64,000 bases of DNA from Hymenobacter sp. YC55 (lineage in GTDB: Bacteria > Bacteroidota > Bacteroidia > Cytophagales > Hymenobacteraceae). Shown here piece by piece: positions 16,115 to 25,435 of this stretch. The first letter of the stretch is position 1; every line of letters begins with the position of its first letter. A model generated the notes under the pieces. The model did not search any database and was not told where the DNA came from. It saw only the letters and a list, made by a program, of their open reading frames with translations. The translations under genes and the position numbers were made by a program. Location of the stretch: NCBI RefSeq assembly GCF_029433095.1, contig NZ_JARNTX010000012.1, positions 1 through 64,000 on the forward strand. The letters run 5' to 3'.

Positions 16115-17671
16115 ATGGAAACCCTTATTTCTCGCCATGCCGCGCCGGCCCGTCCGGGGCGGGTGCGCCGCTACGTGCAGCGCAACATCTACCGCTGGCA
16201 CCGCCTCGTGGGGTTGCTCACGCTGGTACCCGTTATCTGCTGGACACTCAGCGGCCTGCTGCACCCGCTGATGAGCAACTGGTTGCGGCCTTCCATTGCC
16301 AAGGAAACCCTGCCTCCGCAGCCCGTTCCGCATCCGGCTTGGTCGCTCAAGCAGGTGTTAACCCACAATCACCTCATTGCGTTGCGCAACGTGCGTTTGG
16401 TGCAGTGGCGGCAGCAGCCCACCTATCAGGTCCAAACTGGTTTGCCCACGGCCGAGCCTCGCTACTTCAGTGCCACAACCGGCCAGGCACTAACTCCCGA
16501 TGCTGACCGGCAATACGCCGAGCAATTGGCCCGCTACTTCACCCAGGATTCAACGGCCCGCCTGGTAGCGGCCGAGCGGCTAACTCGCTTTAGCGCCGAC
16601 TATCCATTTGTGAATCGCTTGCTGCCCGTCTGGAAGCTGACCTTCGAGCGGCCTGGCGTGCGCATGGTGTACGTGGAAACTATGCCCGCCCGGCTGGCGG
16701 CCTTCAACAACCCTACGCGGGCCGCTTTCCTGCAATTCTTCGCCTTGCTCCACAGCTGGAGCTGGCTGGAACTGCTGGCCAACAACACGGTGCGGGTAGT
16801 TGTGATGCTGCTCTTGCTAGGCATTATCTTGGTTTCTACCCTGAGTGGCTTGGTGCTGTACGGCCTTATGTGGGGCAAATTCAGAAGGCCACGCAACGCA
16901 CAGGACCAAGTGGGCTGGCTGCGCAAATACCACCGCGCCGTAGGCTTGGCCGTGGCGCTGGTTACTTTCACCTTTGCCGGCAGTGGGGCCTTCCACGTGC
17001 TGCTCAAACTGCACCCCGATGAGCGGCTGCGTTTCCAACACGCCCCGGCTATACCAACGTCTCGCCTTTCGATTGACTTAACCCAGCTTCCCCTCGACTG
17101 GCAGCAGGTGCAACAAGTGGCGTTGGTTGAGCTGAATGGACAAGTTTACTACCAAGTGACAACCCTCCCAGCTGGGGAGCAAGGCAGTAAATCAGTTGCC
17201 GGTGTCAGTACCGGCCAACCCGTGGAAGCTGTGCGCTCCTCTTTGGTTACGTATTACAGCGCTGCCACCGGGCGCGTCCTCACCAACGGGCAAAAGCAAT
17301 ACGCTGCTTTCCTAGCAAGTACCTTCTGGCGGCAAGCCAACGGAGGACCCACCCCGGCTATCGAGAAAATCGAGCAGATAAACCATTTCGAGGGGGAATA
17401 CGGCTTCGTCAATAAACGGCTGCCGGTAATGAAAGTGGTGTATCGCACCCCGCAGCACACAACGCTGTACGTGGAGCCGGCTACGGGCCGGCTGGCGGCC
17501 CGCGTGGAAAACACCGACCGTTACGAGGGCCTGAGCTTTGCTTTCTTACACAAGTACCACGCTGTGGGCAGCCTCGGCAAAAACGTCCGCGACGCCATTA
17601 CCATGCTTTCCGCGGCGGGGGTGCTGGCCGTATCGTTGCTAGGGTTTTGGCTGCTCGTGAAAGGGAGGTAA
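16115..17671 (+). CDS. PepSY-associated transmembrane protein (PiuB-like, metal-chelate utilisation)
   Basis: Inner-membrane protein of 518 residues, probably a reductase- or iron-uptake-associated component. Hydrophobic segments are visible at about 22-46, 223-252, 275-298 and at the C-terminus, each led by a His-containing motif (YRWHRLVG, RKYHRAVG, LHKYHAVG) typical of the family, where the His may bind haem. Two PepSY-like periplasmic regions lie between them. The ATG at 16115 is preferred over a GTG ten codons upstream. It is the second gene after the TonB receptor and likely in one operon with it. It converges on the efflux genes with a 20-base gap. Confidence 0.87.
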   Translation: METLISRHAAPARPGRVRRYVQRNIYRWHRLVGLLTLVPVICWTLSGLLHPLMSNWLRPSIAKETLPPQPVPHPAWSLKQVLTHNHLIALRNVRLVQWRQQPTYQVQTGLPTAEPRYFSATTGQALTPDADRQYAEQLARYFTQDSTARLVAAERLTRFSADYPFVNRLLPVWKLTFERPGVRMVYVETMPARLAAFNNPTRAAFLQFFALLHSWSWLELLANNTVRVVVMLLLLGIILVSTLSGLVLYGLMWGKFRRPRNAQDQVGWLRKYHRAVGLAVALVTFTFAGSGAFHVLLKLHPDERLRFQHAPAIPTSRLSIDLTQLPLDWQQVQQVALVELNGQVYYQVTTLPAGEQGSKSVAGVSTGQPVEAVRSSLVTYYSAATGRVLTNGQKQYAAFLASTFWRQANGGPTPAIEKIEQINHFEGEYGFVNKRLPVMKVVYRTPQHTTLYVEPATGRLAARVENTDRYEGLSFAFLHKYHAVGSLGKNVRDAITMLSAAGVLAVSLLGFWLLVKGR

Positions 17672-17691
17672 ATGGACTGTTCCGGCGGTAG

Positions 17692-18951
17692 TTACTCCTG
17701 GCCTTTGGTGTATTCTCCTTCCAAGAAGTATGCCCCTCGCCGCACGACTTGGGTGCTGTCGGGCAACGAATCTAGGGGTGTGATGGGCACGTCGCCGTAG
17801 TGCACCGGCCCGGCCTTCACTTTGTAGCGCCGGAAATGATAGCCTTCGGCAGCGGGCTGCACGCGGGCGTAGACGTAGCTCACGTCACCAGCCTGGATAA
17901 CGGCGTCTTCGGGAAGGGTACGCTGGCGGGCGCCATCCGTTTGAATGCGGGCGGCTACATACTGGCCTGGCAGCAGGCCGCTAGCGGCCTCTTCCTGCAA
18001 GTGCGCGTGCACCGTAACCGTGTGGGCGTCGTTGTCGAAGGCTTTGCCTACCAGGTACACATTGGCCCGTTGCTGCTGATCGGCGCGGCTATTGGCCAGC
18101 TTGAAAAGCACAGTCTGGCCGGGGTGCACCTGGGCAATGTCTTTTTCAAACACCTTTAGTTGCAGGTGCAGATCCGACCGGTCCACTACCTCTACCAGCA
18201 CGTCCTGCGGGTTGACGAACTGGCCGGGATTGATATTCACAGCTTTAACGTACCCCCCGATGGGGCTGGTTAGCGTAACGCTAGGCGTGAGCGAAACGGC
18301 CCGCAGGCGCTCGGGGACTAGCCCAATCAAACGCAGCTGGCCGGCCAAGGCCCGTTCGGTGGCTTGCTCGGTTTGGTAGTCAGCCTGGGCCTGTTGCAGC
18401 CGGCGCTTAGCGCCCACATCTTCGGCGTCCAGTTCCTTCTGGCGGGTTAGTTCTTGTTGCAGAAATTGCAGCCGGGCGCGGGCCTGTAAGTACTCTTGCT
18501 GCAGCTTCAGGTAGTCGGGGTGGCGCAGCACGGCCACCACGGCACCTTTGGCTACAAACTGACCCGGCAGCACCTTTACCTGCTGCACGTAGCCGCCCAT
18601 CACGGCGCTAATGGAAGCGTAGCTCTGGGGCGGCACGTCGATGACGCCGTTGGCTGGTACGTCGGAAGTCATGTTCTGGTGCGTAAACCCACCTAGCGTA
18701 ATGCCCGCAGCCTGGTACTGCGCCGGGCTGATGGTGAGTTCGGTAACCGCGCCAACCGAAGCGGCAGAATCAGCCGCTGGCACCTGGGCTCCCGCGGGGG
18801 TCTCTATTGTACTTGGCTCACTGCGCGACTGACAAGCCGGTAGGGCGCCGGCTGCTAGCAGCAAGGCTGCCGCAGCCAAGTTGCGGCCGGGTTTATAAAC
18901 AAGGAAAAGCAAAGCCTGCCGAACGGGCAGCACAAGCAAGGAGAAAATCAT
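17692..18951 (-). CDS. Efflux RND periplasmic adaptor (CusB/CzcB membrane-fusion protein)
   Basis: Bridges the inner-membrane RND pump and the outer-membrane channel. About 419 residues from the ATG at 18951; an upstream in-frame ATG at 18993 would overlap the pump gene. A hydrophobic N-terminus ends at ALPACQS, a near-lipobox, so it may be a lipoprotein. The barrel-sandwich half-motifs are GYVQQVKVLPGQFVAKGAVVAVL and GYVKAVNINPGQFVNPQDVLVEV, flanking an alpha-hairpin (about 160-225) rich in Leu, Gln and Arg. The C-terminal region matches the CzcB beta-barrel and membrane-proximal domains. It lies directly downstream of the fused pump gene, with a 31-base gap. Confidence 0.93.
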   Translation of the reverse strand: MIFSLLVLPVRQALLFLVYKPGRNLAAAALLLAAGALPACQSRSEPSTIETPAGAQVPAADSAASVGAVTELTISPAQYQAAGITLGGFTHQNMTSDVPANGVIDVPPQSYASISAVMGGYVQQVKVLPGQFVAKGAVVAVLRHPDYLKLQQEYLQARARLQFLQQELTRQKELDAEDVGAKRRLQQAQADYQTEQATERALAGQLRLIGLVPERLRAVSLTPSVTLTSPIGGYVKAVNINPGQFVNPQDVLVEVVDRSDLHLQLKVFEKDIAQVHPGQTVLFKLANSRADQQQRANVYLVGKAFDNDAHTVTVHAHLQEEAASGLLPGQYVAARIQTDGARQRTLPEDAVIQAGDVSYVYARVQPAAEGYHFRRYKVKAGPVHYGDVPITPLDSLPDSTQVVRRGAYFLEGEYTKGQE

Positions 18952-18982
18952 AGAAAGAAAAGGAAAGAGGCCGCCACGGGCG

Positions 18983-21900
18983 CTATTGAACATCCGGTCC
19001 GGCTAGTGCCTGTAAGGCAAAAACCAGCTCATTGTATTGGGTGGCTTGGTCGAGGTAAGCGGCCTGAATCTGCCAGGCCGGCTCGGTGTTCACCACGTAC
19101 GTAACGTAGTCGATGTCGCCGGCGCGTAAGCTTTTCTCGGCGGTGGTAAGAATGAGTCGGGCCTGCGGCAGAGCTGTTTGCTCGTAGTAAGCTACCGACG
19201 CCTGGGCCCGGACGAGTTGCTGACGCAAACCAGCCAATTGTCCCTGCAACTGCACCGTAGCGTAGGAAAGTTGCGTAGCGGCGGCCTGCTCGGCCACGCG
19301 GGCGGCGGCCACCCGGTTTTTCTGCACGCCGCCTAGCAGTGGCAACGACAGCCCCACTTGCCCGACGTTGTAGCCGCCTTCCTGGTTGATGGTCTGATTG
19401 AAATAGCCCGCCCGCAGATCAGGCAGGCGGCGCAGCTGCTCGACTTTGGTTTGCTGCTGACTCACGGCTACTTCCTGCCGTAGCACTGCCAGCGTTGGGT
19501 TAGCGTCAGGGCTGAGGCCGGCGGTGTCGGCAGCAGTAAATGGCGCCAGCAACTGGGTGGTGGTGTCGATGGATATTGGGTTGTTGCCAGCGCCCAGCAG
19601 CACGCCGAGTTGCTGGCGCTGCACCTGTACCTGCGTGCGCAAGGTGGCCAGGCGGTTGCGTAGCTCCAGCGAGCGGGCCGAAGCCGATACCTGCTCGAGG
19701 CGGTTGGTTTCGCCGGTGCGGTAGCGCACTTCGGCGGCCCGGGCGGCCCGGCGGTAAAGGCTATCCTGCCGACGTAGTAGGGCCGTGCGGCGGTAGTCGG
19801 TCAGCAGCTGATAGTAGGCGCTACGAATTTGCTGGGTGAGTTGTCGGCGCTGCACCCGGCCGCGCTGCTCGGCGGTTAGCACCTGGCTTTCTAACAGTTG
19901 GCGCTGGGCGGCATACACCATAGGCAGCGAAGTTTGCTGAATGATGTTCACCGTCCGGTCGTTGAGCGGCCCCTGAATTTTGCCGTACTGAAAATCGACC
20001 AGCGTGCGCGGAATATCATAGCCCGTGCGCGTTAAGGCACGCTGCCGGCTAACTTCCAGCGTAGCTGATTCCACCAGCAGATTTTGCTGCAAGCCTGTTT
20101 GTAGCGCCTGCACCAGGGTGAGCGGCGTACCCGGAGCCAGCGGCGTAGGCCGGGCGGCGGTAGGCCTCGTCTGAGCTTGAGTCGGAATAGTTAGCCCGAG
20201 CAAGCTCAAGCCCAGCCCCACGAGCAATATGCTACGCAATGCGGACCCTGCCACGGCATGGTGAGTTGGCGCTTCGGCGGGCTCGTCGACTTCGGTGGGG
20301 CTCGGCTCCCCGTCCTTGGTGAAGACGGTGTAGAGCACCGGCAGTAGCACCAATGTGAGTAGGGTAGCCGAAAGCAAGCCGCCGATAACCACCGTCGCCA
20401 GTGGCTTCTGCACCTCGGCCCCGGCCGCCGTCGACAAAGCCATAGGCAAGAAGCCCAGTGCTGCCACCGAGGCCGTGAGCAGCACCGGCCGGAACCGCTC
20501 GGTGGTCGCTTCAAGTACCCGTTCCCGTACGCTATCCACGCCGGCCTGCGCAAACTCGTTTACGCTGGCCAGCAGCACTATACCGTTGAGCACGGCCACC
20601 CCAAACAGCGCAATAAAGCCTACGCCGGCCGAGATACTGAAAGGCATACCCCGCAGCCACAACGCCAAAATGCCGCCGATGGCCGCCAGCGGAATGCCGG
20701 TGAAAATCAGCGCGGCCTGCTTCACCGAGCGGAAGGAGAGGTAGAGCAACAGGAAAATTAGCCCCAATGCCACTGGCACAGCCACTTGCAAGCGGGCCTT
20801 GGCTTGCTGCAAGTTCTCGAACTGCCCACCGTAGCTTAAAGTATAGCCCGTGGGCAGCGGCAGGCTCTTGGTTAGTTTCTGCTGAATATCACGCACCAAG
20901 CTTTCCACGTCGCGGTTGCGCACGTTCACGCCAATGTTGATGCGCCGGCGGGCATCGTCGCGCGACACCTGGGCGGGGGCATTGCGGAAAGCCACCGTCG
21001 CCACTTCCGACAGCGGTATTTTTCCGCCGCCCGGCAAGTCCACGTACAGGCTATTGAGGTCCTGCAAGCCCCGGCGGCTGGTGGAGTCGAGGCGCACCAC
21101 CAAGTCGTAGCGTCGCTCGCCCTCGTACACCTGCCCGGCCACGTCACCAGCAAAAGAGGCCCGCACCAGCGCGTTCAGGTCGGCCACATTCAGGCCGTAT
21201 TGGGCTAGCTTCTGCCGGTCGTAAAGCACGCGCATCTGCGGCAGCGCCACAATTTGCTCGACCTTTAGGTCGCCCACGCCGGGCAGCGGCCTGATTAGCG
21301 TAGCCGCCTGGTTGGCTTTGTCATAGAGCACGTCCAGATCGTCGCCGTAGATTTTGATGCTGATGTCGGACTTCGAGCCGGAAATCAACTCGTTGAAGCG
21401 CATTTGGATAGGCTGCTGAAACTCGAGGGTGATGCCCGGAATACCCGCCAACGCCTCGTTCATCTTGCCCGCCAACTCTTCGCGCGAGTGAGCCGAAGTC
21501 CATTTACTCTGGTCTTTAAGCACCACAATCTGGTCGGAGTCTTCCAGCGACATGGGATCGGTGGGAATTTCCGAGGTGCCCACTTTGCCTACTACTTGCT
21601 CGACTTCCGGAAACTTGTCTAGCAGTATCTTCTGGACTTGCGTGGTGGTGGCAATGGTCTGGGAAAGGGAACTGCCCGGCTTGATGCCCACGTACACGGC
21701 AAAGTCGCCCTCATCGAGCTGGGGCACAAACTCCCCGCCCATTCGCAGGAAGATGACGGCAGCCAGCACGAGCAGGCCCACCGCCCCGCCCACTACTACT
21801 CCGCGCAAACGCAGCGCCCCGTGAATAAGCGGCTGGTAGCCCCGGAACAAGAACTTCATAATGCGGTCGGCTAGGGTGCCTTCCTCCTTGATGTTTTTGC

Positions 21901-23404
21901 GCAAAGCCCAAGCCGCCACTGCCGGCACATAAGTCAAGCACAACAGCATGGCCCCCAAAATGGCGAAGCTCACCGTGAGGGCCATAGGCCGAAACATTTT
22001 GCCTTCGATGCCGGTCAGGGCCAGTATGGGGAAGTATACAATCAGGATGATGAGCTGCCCAAACAAGGCCGAGCGCATCATGCGCGTAGCGGCTCCTTCA
22101 GCCACCTGATCCATGGTTTCGTGCGCCGACTGCGCCCGGTGGTGAACCAGTTGAAATATCATGGCTTCCACAATAATCACAGCCCCGTCGACAATGAGGC
22201 CGAAGTCTAGGGCACCCAGCGACATTAGGTTGGCCGACACCCCAAAGGCGCTCATCAGTCCAAGCGCGAACAGCATGCACAGCGGTATCATGCTGGCCAC
22301 CACAAGGCCCGCCCGCAGGTTGCCGAGTAGCACCAGCAACACAACCACGACGATGACGCCGCCTTCAATTAAATTCTTGCTGACGGTATGTATAGCCTTG
22401 TCAATAAGCTTGGTGCGGTCTAGAAACGGGTCGATGGTTACGCCCTTGGGCAGCGTACGCTGGATTTCAGCCACCTTGGCTTTCACGCCCTGAATGGTTT
22501 CTTCTGACGAGGCGCCCTTGAGCATAAGCACAATGCCACCCACGGTTTCGCCTTTGCCGTCGCGGGTCATGGCCCCGTAGCGCATGGCGTGGCCGAAGCC
22601 CACCTCGGCCACGTCGCGCACCAGCAGCGGTGTCGTGCCCGACTGCTTCACCACGATGGTGCCGATGTCCTGTAGGGTGCTGACGCGACCTTCGCCGCGG
22701 ATAAAGTAGGCGTTGGGTCCCCGCTCGAGGTAACTGCCGCCGGTGTTGGCGTTGTTGGCCTGCAGGGCCCGAAATAGTTCGGCCATGCTCACACCCGCCG
22801 CGTTGAGGCGGTCGGGGTTGACGCTCACCTCGTACTGACGCACGTAGCCCCCGAAGCTGCTCACGTCGACCACGCCCGGCACGCTGGCAAGCTGCCGCTT
22901 CACCACCCAGTCCTGCAAATCGCGCAGCGCGGCCAGTGAGAACTTCTGCTCGTAACCGGGCTCCACGCGCAGCGAGTATTGAAAAATTTCGCCGAGGCCG
23001 GTGGAAATTGGGCCCATTTCTGGGCTGCCGACGTCGGCTCCCAGGTTGCCTTCAGCCGCTTTTAGTTTCTCGGCCACTAGTTGGCGGTTGCGGTAGGTGT
23101 CGGCCTCATCGTCGAATACCACCGTAATAACCGAAAGGCCGAAACGGGAGGTGGAGCGTATTTCCTTCACGCCGGGCACGGTCCGTAGTTGCAGTTCCAG
23201 TGGCACGGTAAGCAGTTGCTCCACTTCCTGAGCAGCCAGCGCCGGCGACTGAGTCAGGACTTGTACCTGGTTGTTGGTGATGTCGGGAATGGCATCCAGC
23301 GGCAAGTGCACGGCCGAGTAACCTCCCCACGCAATTAGTCCCACTACGAGCAAGACCACGAAGAGCTTGTTGCGGATGCTGGCCGCAATGATGGATGAAA
23401 GCAT
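18983..23404 (-). CDS. Heavy-metal RND pump (CzcA/CusA type) fused to a TolC-like outer-membrane factor
   Basis: About 1473 residues against roughly 1040 for a plain CzcA/CusA. Residues 1 to about 1040 are a full RND pump with twelve membrane segments; TM4 carries LGALDFGLIVDGAVIIVEAM, the DFG-x3-DGA form associated with divalent-cation (Zn/Co/Cd/Ni) pumps, where Cu/Ag pumps usually lack DFG. After LLPVLYTVFTKDGE and an acidic linker comes LRSILLVGLGLSLLGL...TQAQT, which looks like a signal peptide, and then about 370 residues of outer-membrane efflux protein with two coiled-coil hairpin repeats (LTLVQALQTGLQQN, QQLGVLLGAG, LRQEVAVSQQQTKVEQLRRLPDLRAGY cut short here to the family pattern). 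The adaptor gene follows. Such fusions recur in Bacteroidota. Start chosen at MLSSIIAASIRNK. Confidence 0.94.
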   Translation of the reverse strand: MLSSIIAASIRNKLFVVLLVVGLIAWGGYSAVHLPLDAIPDITNNQVQVLTQSPALAAQEVEQLLTVPLELQLRTVPGVKEIRSTSRFGLSVITVVFDDEADTYRNRQLVAEKLKAAEGNLGADVGSPEMGPISTGLGEIFQYSLRVEPGYEQKFSLAALRDLQDWVVKRQLASVPGVVDVSSFGGYVRQYEVSVNPDRLNAAGVSMAELFRALQANNANTGGSYLERGPNAYFIRGEGRVSTLQDIGTIVVKQSGTTPLLVRDVAEVGFGHAMRYGAMTRDGKGETVGGIVLMLKGASSEETIQGVKAKVAEIQRTLPKGVTIDPFLDRTKLIDKAIHTVSKNLIEGGVIVVVVLLVLLGNLRAGLVVASMIPLCMLFALGLMSAFGVSANLMSLGALDFGLIVDGAVIIVEAMIFQLVHHRAQSAHETMDQVAEGAATRMMRSALFGQLIILIVYFPILALTGIEGKMFRPMALTVSFAILGAMLLCLTYVPAVAAWALRKNIKEEGTLADRIMKFLFRGYQPLIHGALRLRGVVVGGAVGLLVLAAVIFLRMGGEFVPQLDEGDFAVYVGIKPGSSLSQTIATTTQVQKILLDKFPEVEQVVGKVGTSEIPTDPMSLEDSDQIVVLKDQSKWTSAHSREELAGKMNEALAGIPGITLEFQQPIQMRFNELISGSKSDISIKIYGDDLDVLYDKANQAATLIRPLPGVGDLKVEQIVALPQMRVLYDRQKLAQYGLNVADLNALVRASFAGDVAGQVYEGERRYDLVVRLDSTSRRGLQDLNSLYVDLPGGGKIPLSEVATVAFRNAPAQVSRDDARRRINIGVNVRNRDVESLVRDIQQKLTKSLPLPTGYTLSYGGQFENLQQAKARLQVAVPVALGLIFLLLYLSFRSVKQAALIFTGIPLAAIGGILALWLRGMPFSISAGVGFIALFGVAVLNGIVLLASVNEFAQAGVDSVRERVLEATTERFRPVLLTASVAALGFLPMALSTAAGAEVQKPLATVVIGGLLSATLLTLVLLPVLYTVFTKDGEPSPTEVDEPAEAPTHHAVAGSALRSILLVGLGLSLLGLTIPTQAQTRPTAARPTPLAPGTPLTLVQALQTGLQQNLLVESATLEVSRQRALTRTGYDIPRTLVDFQYGKIQGPLNDRTVNIIQQTSLPMVYAAQRQLLESQVLTAEQRGRVQRRQLTQQIRSAYYQLLTDYRRTALLRRQDSLYRRAARAAEVRYRTGETNRLEQVSASARSLELRNRLATLRTQVQVQRQQLGVLLGAGNNPISIDTTTQLLAPFTAADTAGLSPDANPTLAVLRQEVAVSQQQTKVEQLRRLPDLRAGYFNQTINQEGGYNVGQVGLSLPLLGGVQKNRVAAARVAEQAAATQLSYATVQLQGQLAGLRQQLVRAQASVAYYEQTALPQARLILTTAEKSLRAGDIDYVTYVVNTEPAWQIQAAYLDQATQYNELVFALQALAGPDVQ

Positions 23405-23704
23405 GTGGTAGGAATTAGCGTCTGGGCTGGCGCAAGGCAAGCTCTACGCGGCGAAGAAGGCCACGCGAAAAGCGCAGGGCCCGACTTCGAGTCTTGCCCG
23501 TACTGGGCAAGCAGACGCAACAACAATAAAGAAAAGGAATGCCTACTGCCCGGGGCCAGCGGGAGCATAGTGCGCGGAATCTTACCGATACAGGCTCGGA
23601 GCACAAGCAGGCAACAAAAGAAACAGCCGCGAACAAGGACACTGGCGCGACATTGCCGACCACATTGTGGTGTGGGCACACGTCTGCCAGTCAGGCCCTG
23701 AAAC

Positions 23705-24106
23705 TTAAGCTCGAGGCGGCTGGAGAAGGGCAGCGCCTTCTGCGTCGAGGTAGCGTGGGGGTGAGGCCAACCGGTAAGCGGCGGTGCGCCAAGACAGAGG
23801 GAGCTGCTGAGTCAGCAGCCGAGTGGCGGGAACCACGTACTCCAGATTAGGCAAGCGGTGCTGCCCATGCAAGGGCAGCTGGTCGTGTTCCGTTGAGGGC
23901 GGGCACTGCTGGATGGTGGAGCCTCCCAAGTTGTAATGAGCACTCAGGAATTGGCGGAAAGACATCGAGCCACCCTGAGGAGTTTGGTGGTATTGGAAAT
24001 GCTCCAGTAGCTGCGGCAGCTTGCCCAGTTCCTCCACATCGTTGTGTGGCATGAGGCCACCCACGAACATGATTAGGCTCAGAAAAAGTGCAAGGGCCGC
24101 TTTCAT
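23705..24106 (-). CDS. Small exported His-rich hypothetical protein upstream of the efflux genes
   Basis: A 133-residue protein with a signal-like N-terminus (MKAALALFLSLIMFVGGLMP) then NDVEELGKLPQLLEHFQYHQ, FRQFLSAHYNLG and a His-rich central part. Proteins with this PNxD/ELxKLPxLxEHY-type start commonly precede metal efflux operons in Bacteroidota, and here it is 300 bases upstream of the pump gene on the same strand. A periplasmic metal-sensing or metal-chaperone role is possible but only inferred. Function is unknown. Confidence 0.72.
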   Translation of the reverse strand: MKAALALFLSLIMFVGGLMPHNDVEELGKLPQLLEHFQYHQTPQGGSMSFRQFLSAHYNLGGSTIQQCPPSTEHDQLPLHGQHRLPNLEYVVPATRLLTQQLPLSWRTAAYRLASPPRYLDAEGAALLQPPRA

Positions 24107-24396
24107 TTCAAGCGCAAAGATAGGGCGTCAGCCTATATAGTTGGGTCTACTACTTGAAAAACGCCCCAGGCAGGCCTGATCTGTTACAATAATTCGACAG
24201 AGAAAATTTGCGTTTCACCACCGGGACTATGGCAAGTCTTGTTCAACTACCAAGTTGGTTGAATAAGGTAACGTGCTTGAAGTAGCAAATAGCTGTGTGG
24301 TATATGCGGTATAATTGGAAAGGCTTACTATGGATCTACAGAGGTCGATTAGCTTTCATGGATAGTATGGCCAACCACGTAAGCACGTTACTAAGC
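24107..24396. other. Intergenic region with promoter of the efflux block
   Basis: AT-rich spacer upstream of the small His-rich protein gene. No regulator gene and no clear metal-responsive palindrome were seen. Confidence 0.5.
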
Positions 24397-24432
24397 AAAA
24401 GGTCCCGCTCTATGCATAGAGCGGGACCTTTT
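24397..24432. terminator. Strong bidirectional intrinsic terminator
   Basis: Near-perfect palindrome with arms AAAAGGTCCCGCTC and GAGCGGGACCTTTT around TATGCATA. It sits about 95 bases past the stop of the azoreductase gene (read on the minus strand) and is symmetrical enough to work both ways. Confidence 0.85.
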
Positions 24433-24527
24433 CTTGTAGCCCTATGCCTATGGTTGATGCACAGGCAAGAGCAATTATTTCGCTTAATCAGAAACGTATG
24501 TTCAGCAAAGGCAATACGTGTGGATGC

Positions 24528-25163
24528 TTATGCAGCTACTGCTTGAGGAGTAGCTGCTTGGCGTGCCCGCTCAACTGCCTCTTGGCGCCGGGCCGGAAGT
24601 TGAGTTGCATCCATAGCCAAGCCTTCGGCCAAGATAAGTTGCACGTCAGTGATGCCGATAAAGCTCAGGAACGTGGTCAGGTAGCTGCTAGTGTGCTCCA
24701 TGGCCTGGGCTGGGCCACTGCTATAAATGCCGCCGCGGGCCTCGCACACCACCACCTGCTTGTTGCCAGCCAGACCTACTGGTCCCTCTGCGGTGTAACG
24801 GAAAGTTTTGCCGGCCACGGCTATGGCGTCGAGGTAGGCTTTCACCATGGGCGGATAGCCGAAGTTCCACATAGGCAAGGCAAATACCACCGTGTCAACT
24901 GCCAGGAACTGATCCACTAGGTTACTTAGACGCTGCACTTTGTGGCTTTCCACAGCAGTGAGAGGTTGCTGGGCAGCAAGCTTTCCCCAACCGCTGAATA
25001 CATCCTCGTCCAACAACGGTACCTCATCGGCATAAAGGTCAAGCACTGCTACTTCAGCAACAGGATGATTGGCTTGATAGGTTTCGACGTAGGCTTGTGC
25101 CATTTGTAGCGACACAGATGCCTCTGCAGACTTCGGGGTGCCTTTGATCAACAAAACGTTCAT
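24528..25163 (-). CDS. azoR: FMN-dependent NADH:quinone oxidoreductase/azoreductase
   Basis: Flavodoxin-fold enzyme that reduces quinones and azo compounds with NAD(P)H, limiting quinone and electrophile stress. The 211-residue product has VLLIKGTPK with the phosphate-binding loop near the N-terminus, LDLYADEVPLLDEDVF, VFALPMWNFGYPPMVKAYLDAIAVAGKTFRY (the FMN-ring site MWNFGYP) and VVVCEARGGIYSSG, matching AzoR/AcpD at its usual length. The tandem palindromic operator 88-114 bases upstream is shared with the following flavin monooxygenase gene, pointing to common control by one regulator. Confidence 0.93.
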   Translation of the reverse strand: MNVLLIKGTPKSAEASVSLQMAQAYVETYQANHPVAEVAVLDLYADEVPLLDEDVFSGWGKLAAQQPLTAVESHKVQRLSNLVDQFLAVDTVVFALPMWNFGYPPMVKAYLDAIAVAGKTFRYTAEGPVGLAGNKQVVVCEARGGIYSSGPAQAMEHTSSYLTTFLSFIGITDVQLILAEGLAMDATQLPARRQEAVERARQAATPQAVAA

Positions 25164-25250
25164 AATGACTTAGATTACAAGTAGTCTTTAAGAAAATGAG
25201 GTCGGCAAATGAATTGCTCCTCAACGAAGCGCAAGTACAGCGGCTTGTTG

Positions 25251-25277
25251 ATGTATATACATATAATGTACATACAT
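25251..25277. promoter_or_regulatory. Tandem palindromic operator upstream of azoR
   Basis: Two 12-bp elements: ATGTATATACAT at 25251-25262 (perfect palindrome) and ATGTACATACAT at 25266-25277 (one symmetrical mismatch), with starts 15 bp apart. The same element pair with the same 15-bp phase occurs before the neighbouring LLM gene. Consensus ATGTAYRTACAT. Confidence 0.7.
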
Positions 25278-25435
25278 AGTTTCATGACTTCCTTTTTTCT
25301 ACAGGTGAAATCCTAGAGCTTAAACAGCCTTATTCTCTGCATGCTGTAGCCAAGTAGTCAACCTGGGCTAAGATCAATCTTGCTGAAGACGGCAGAATCT
25401 ATACCAGGTAGGCCGCAGACTGCAATAAGTGTGGA

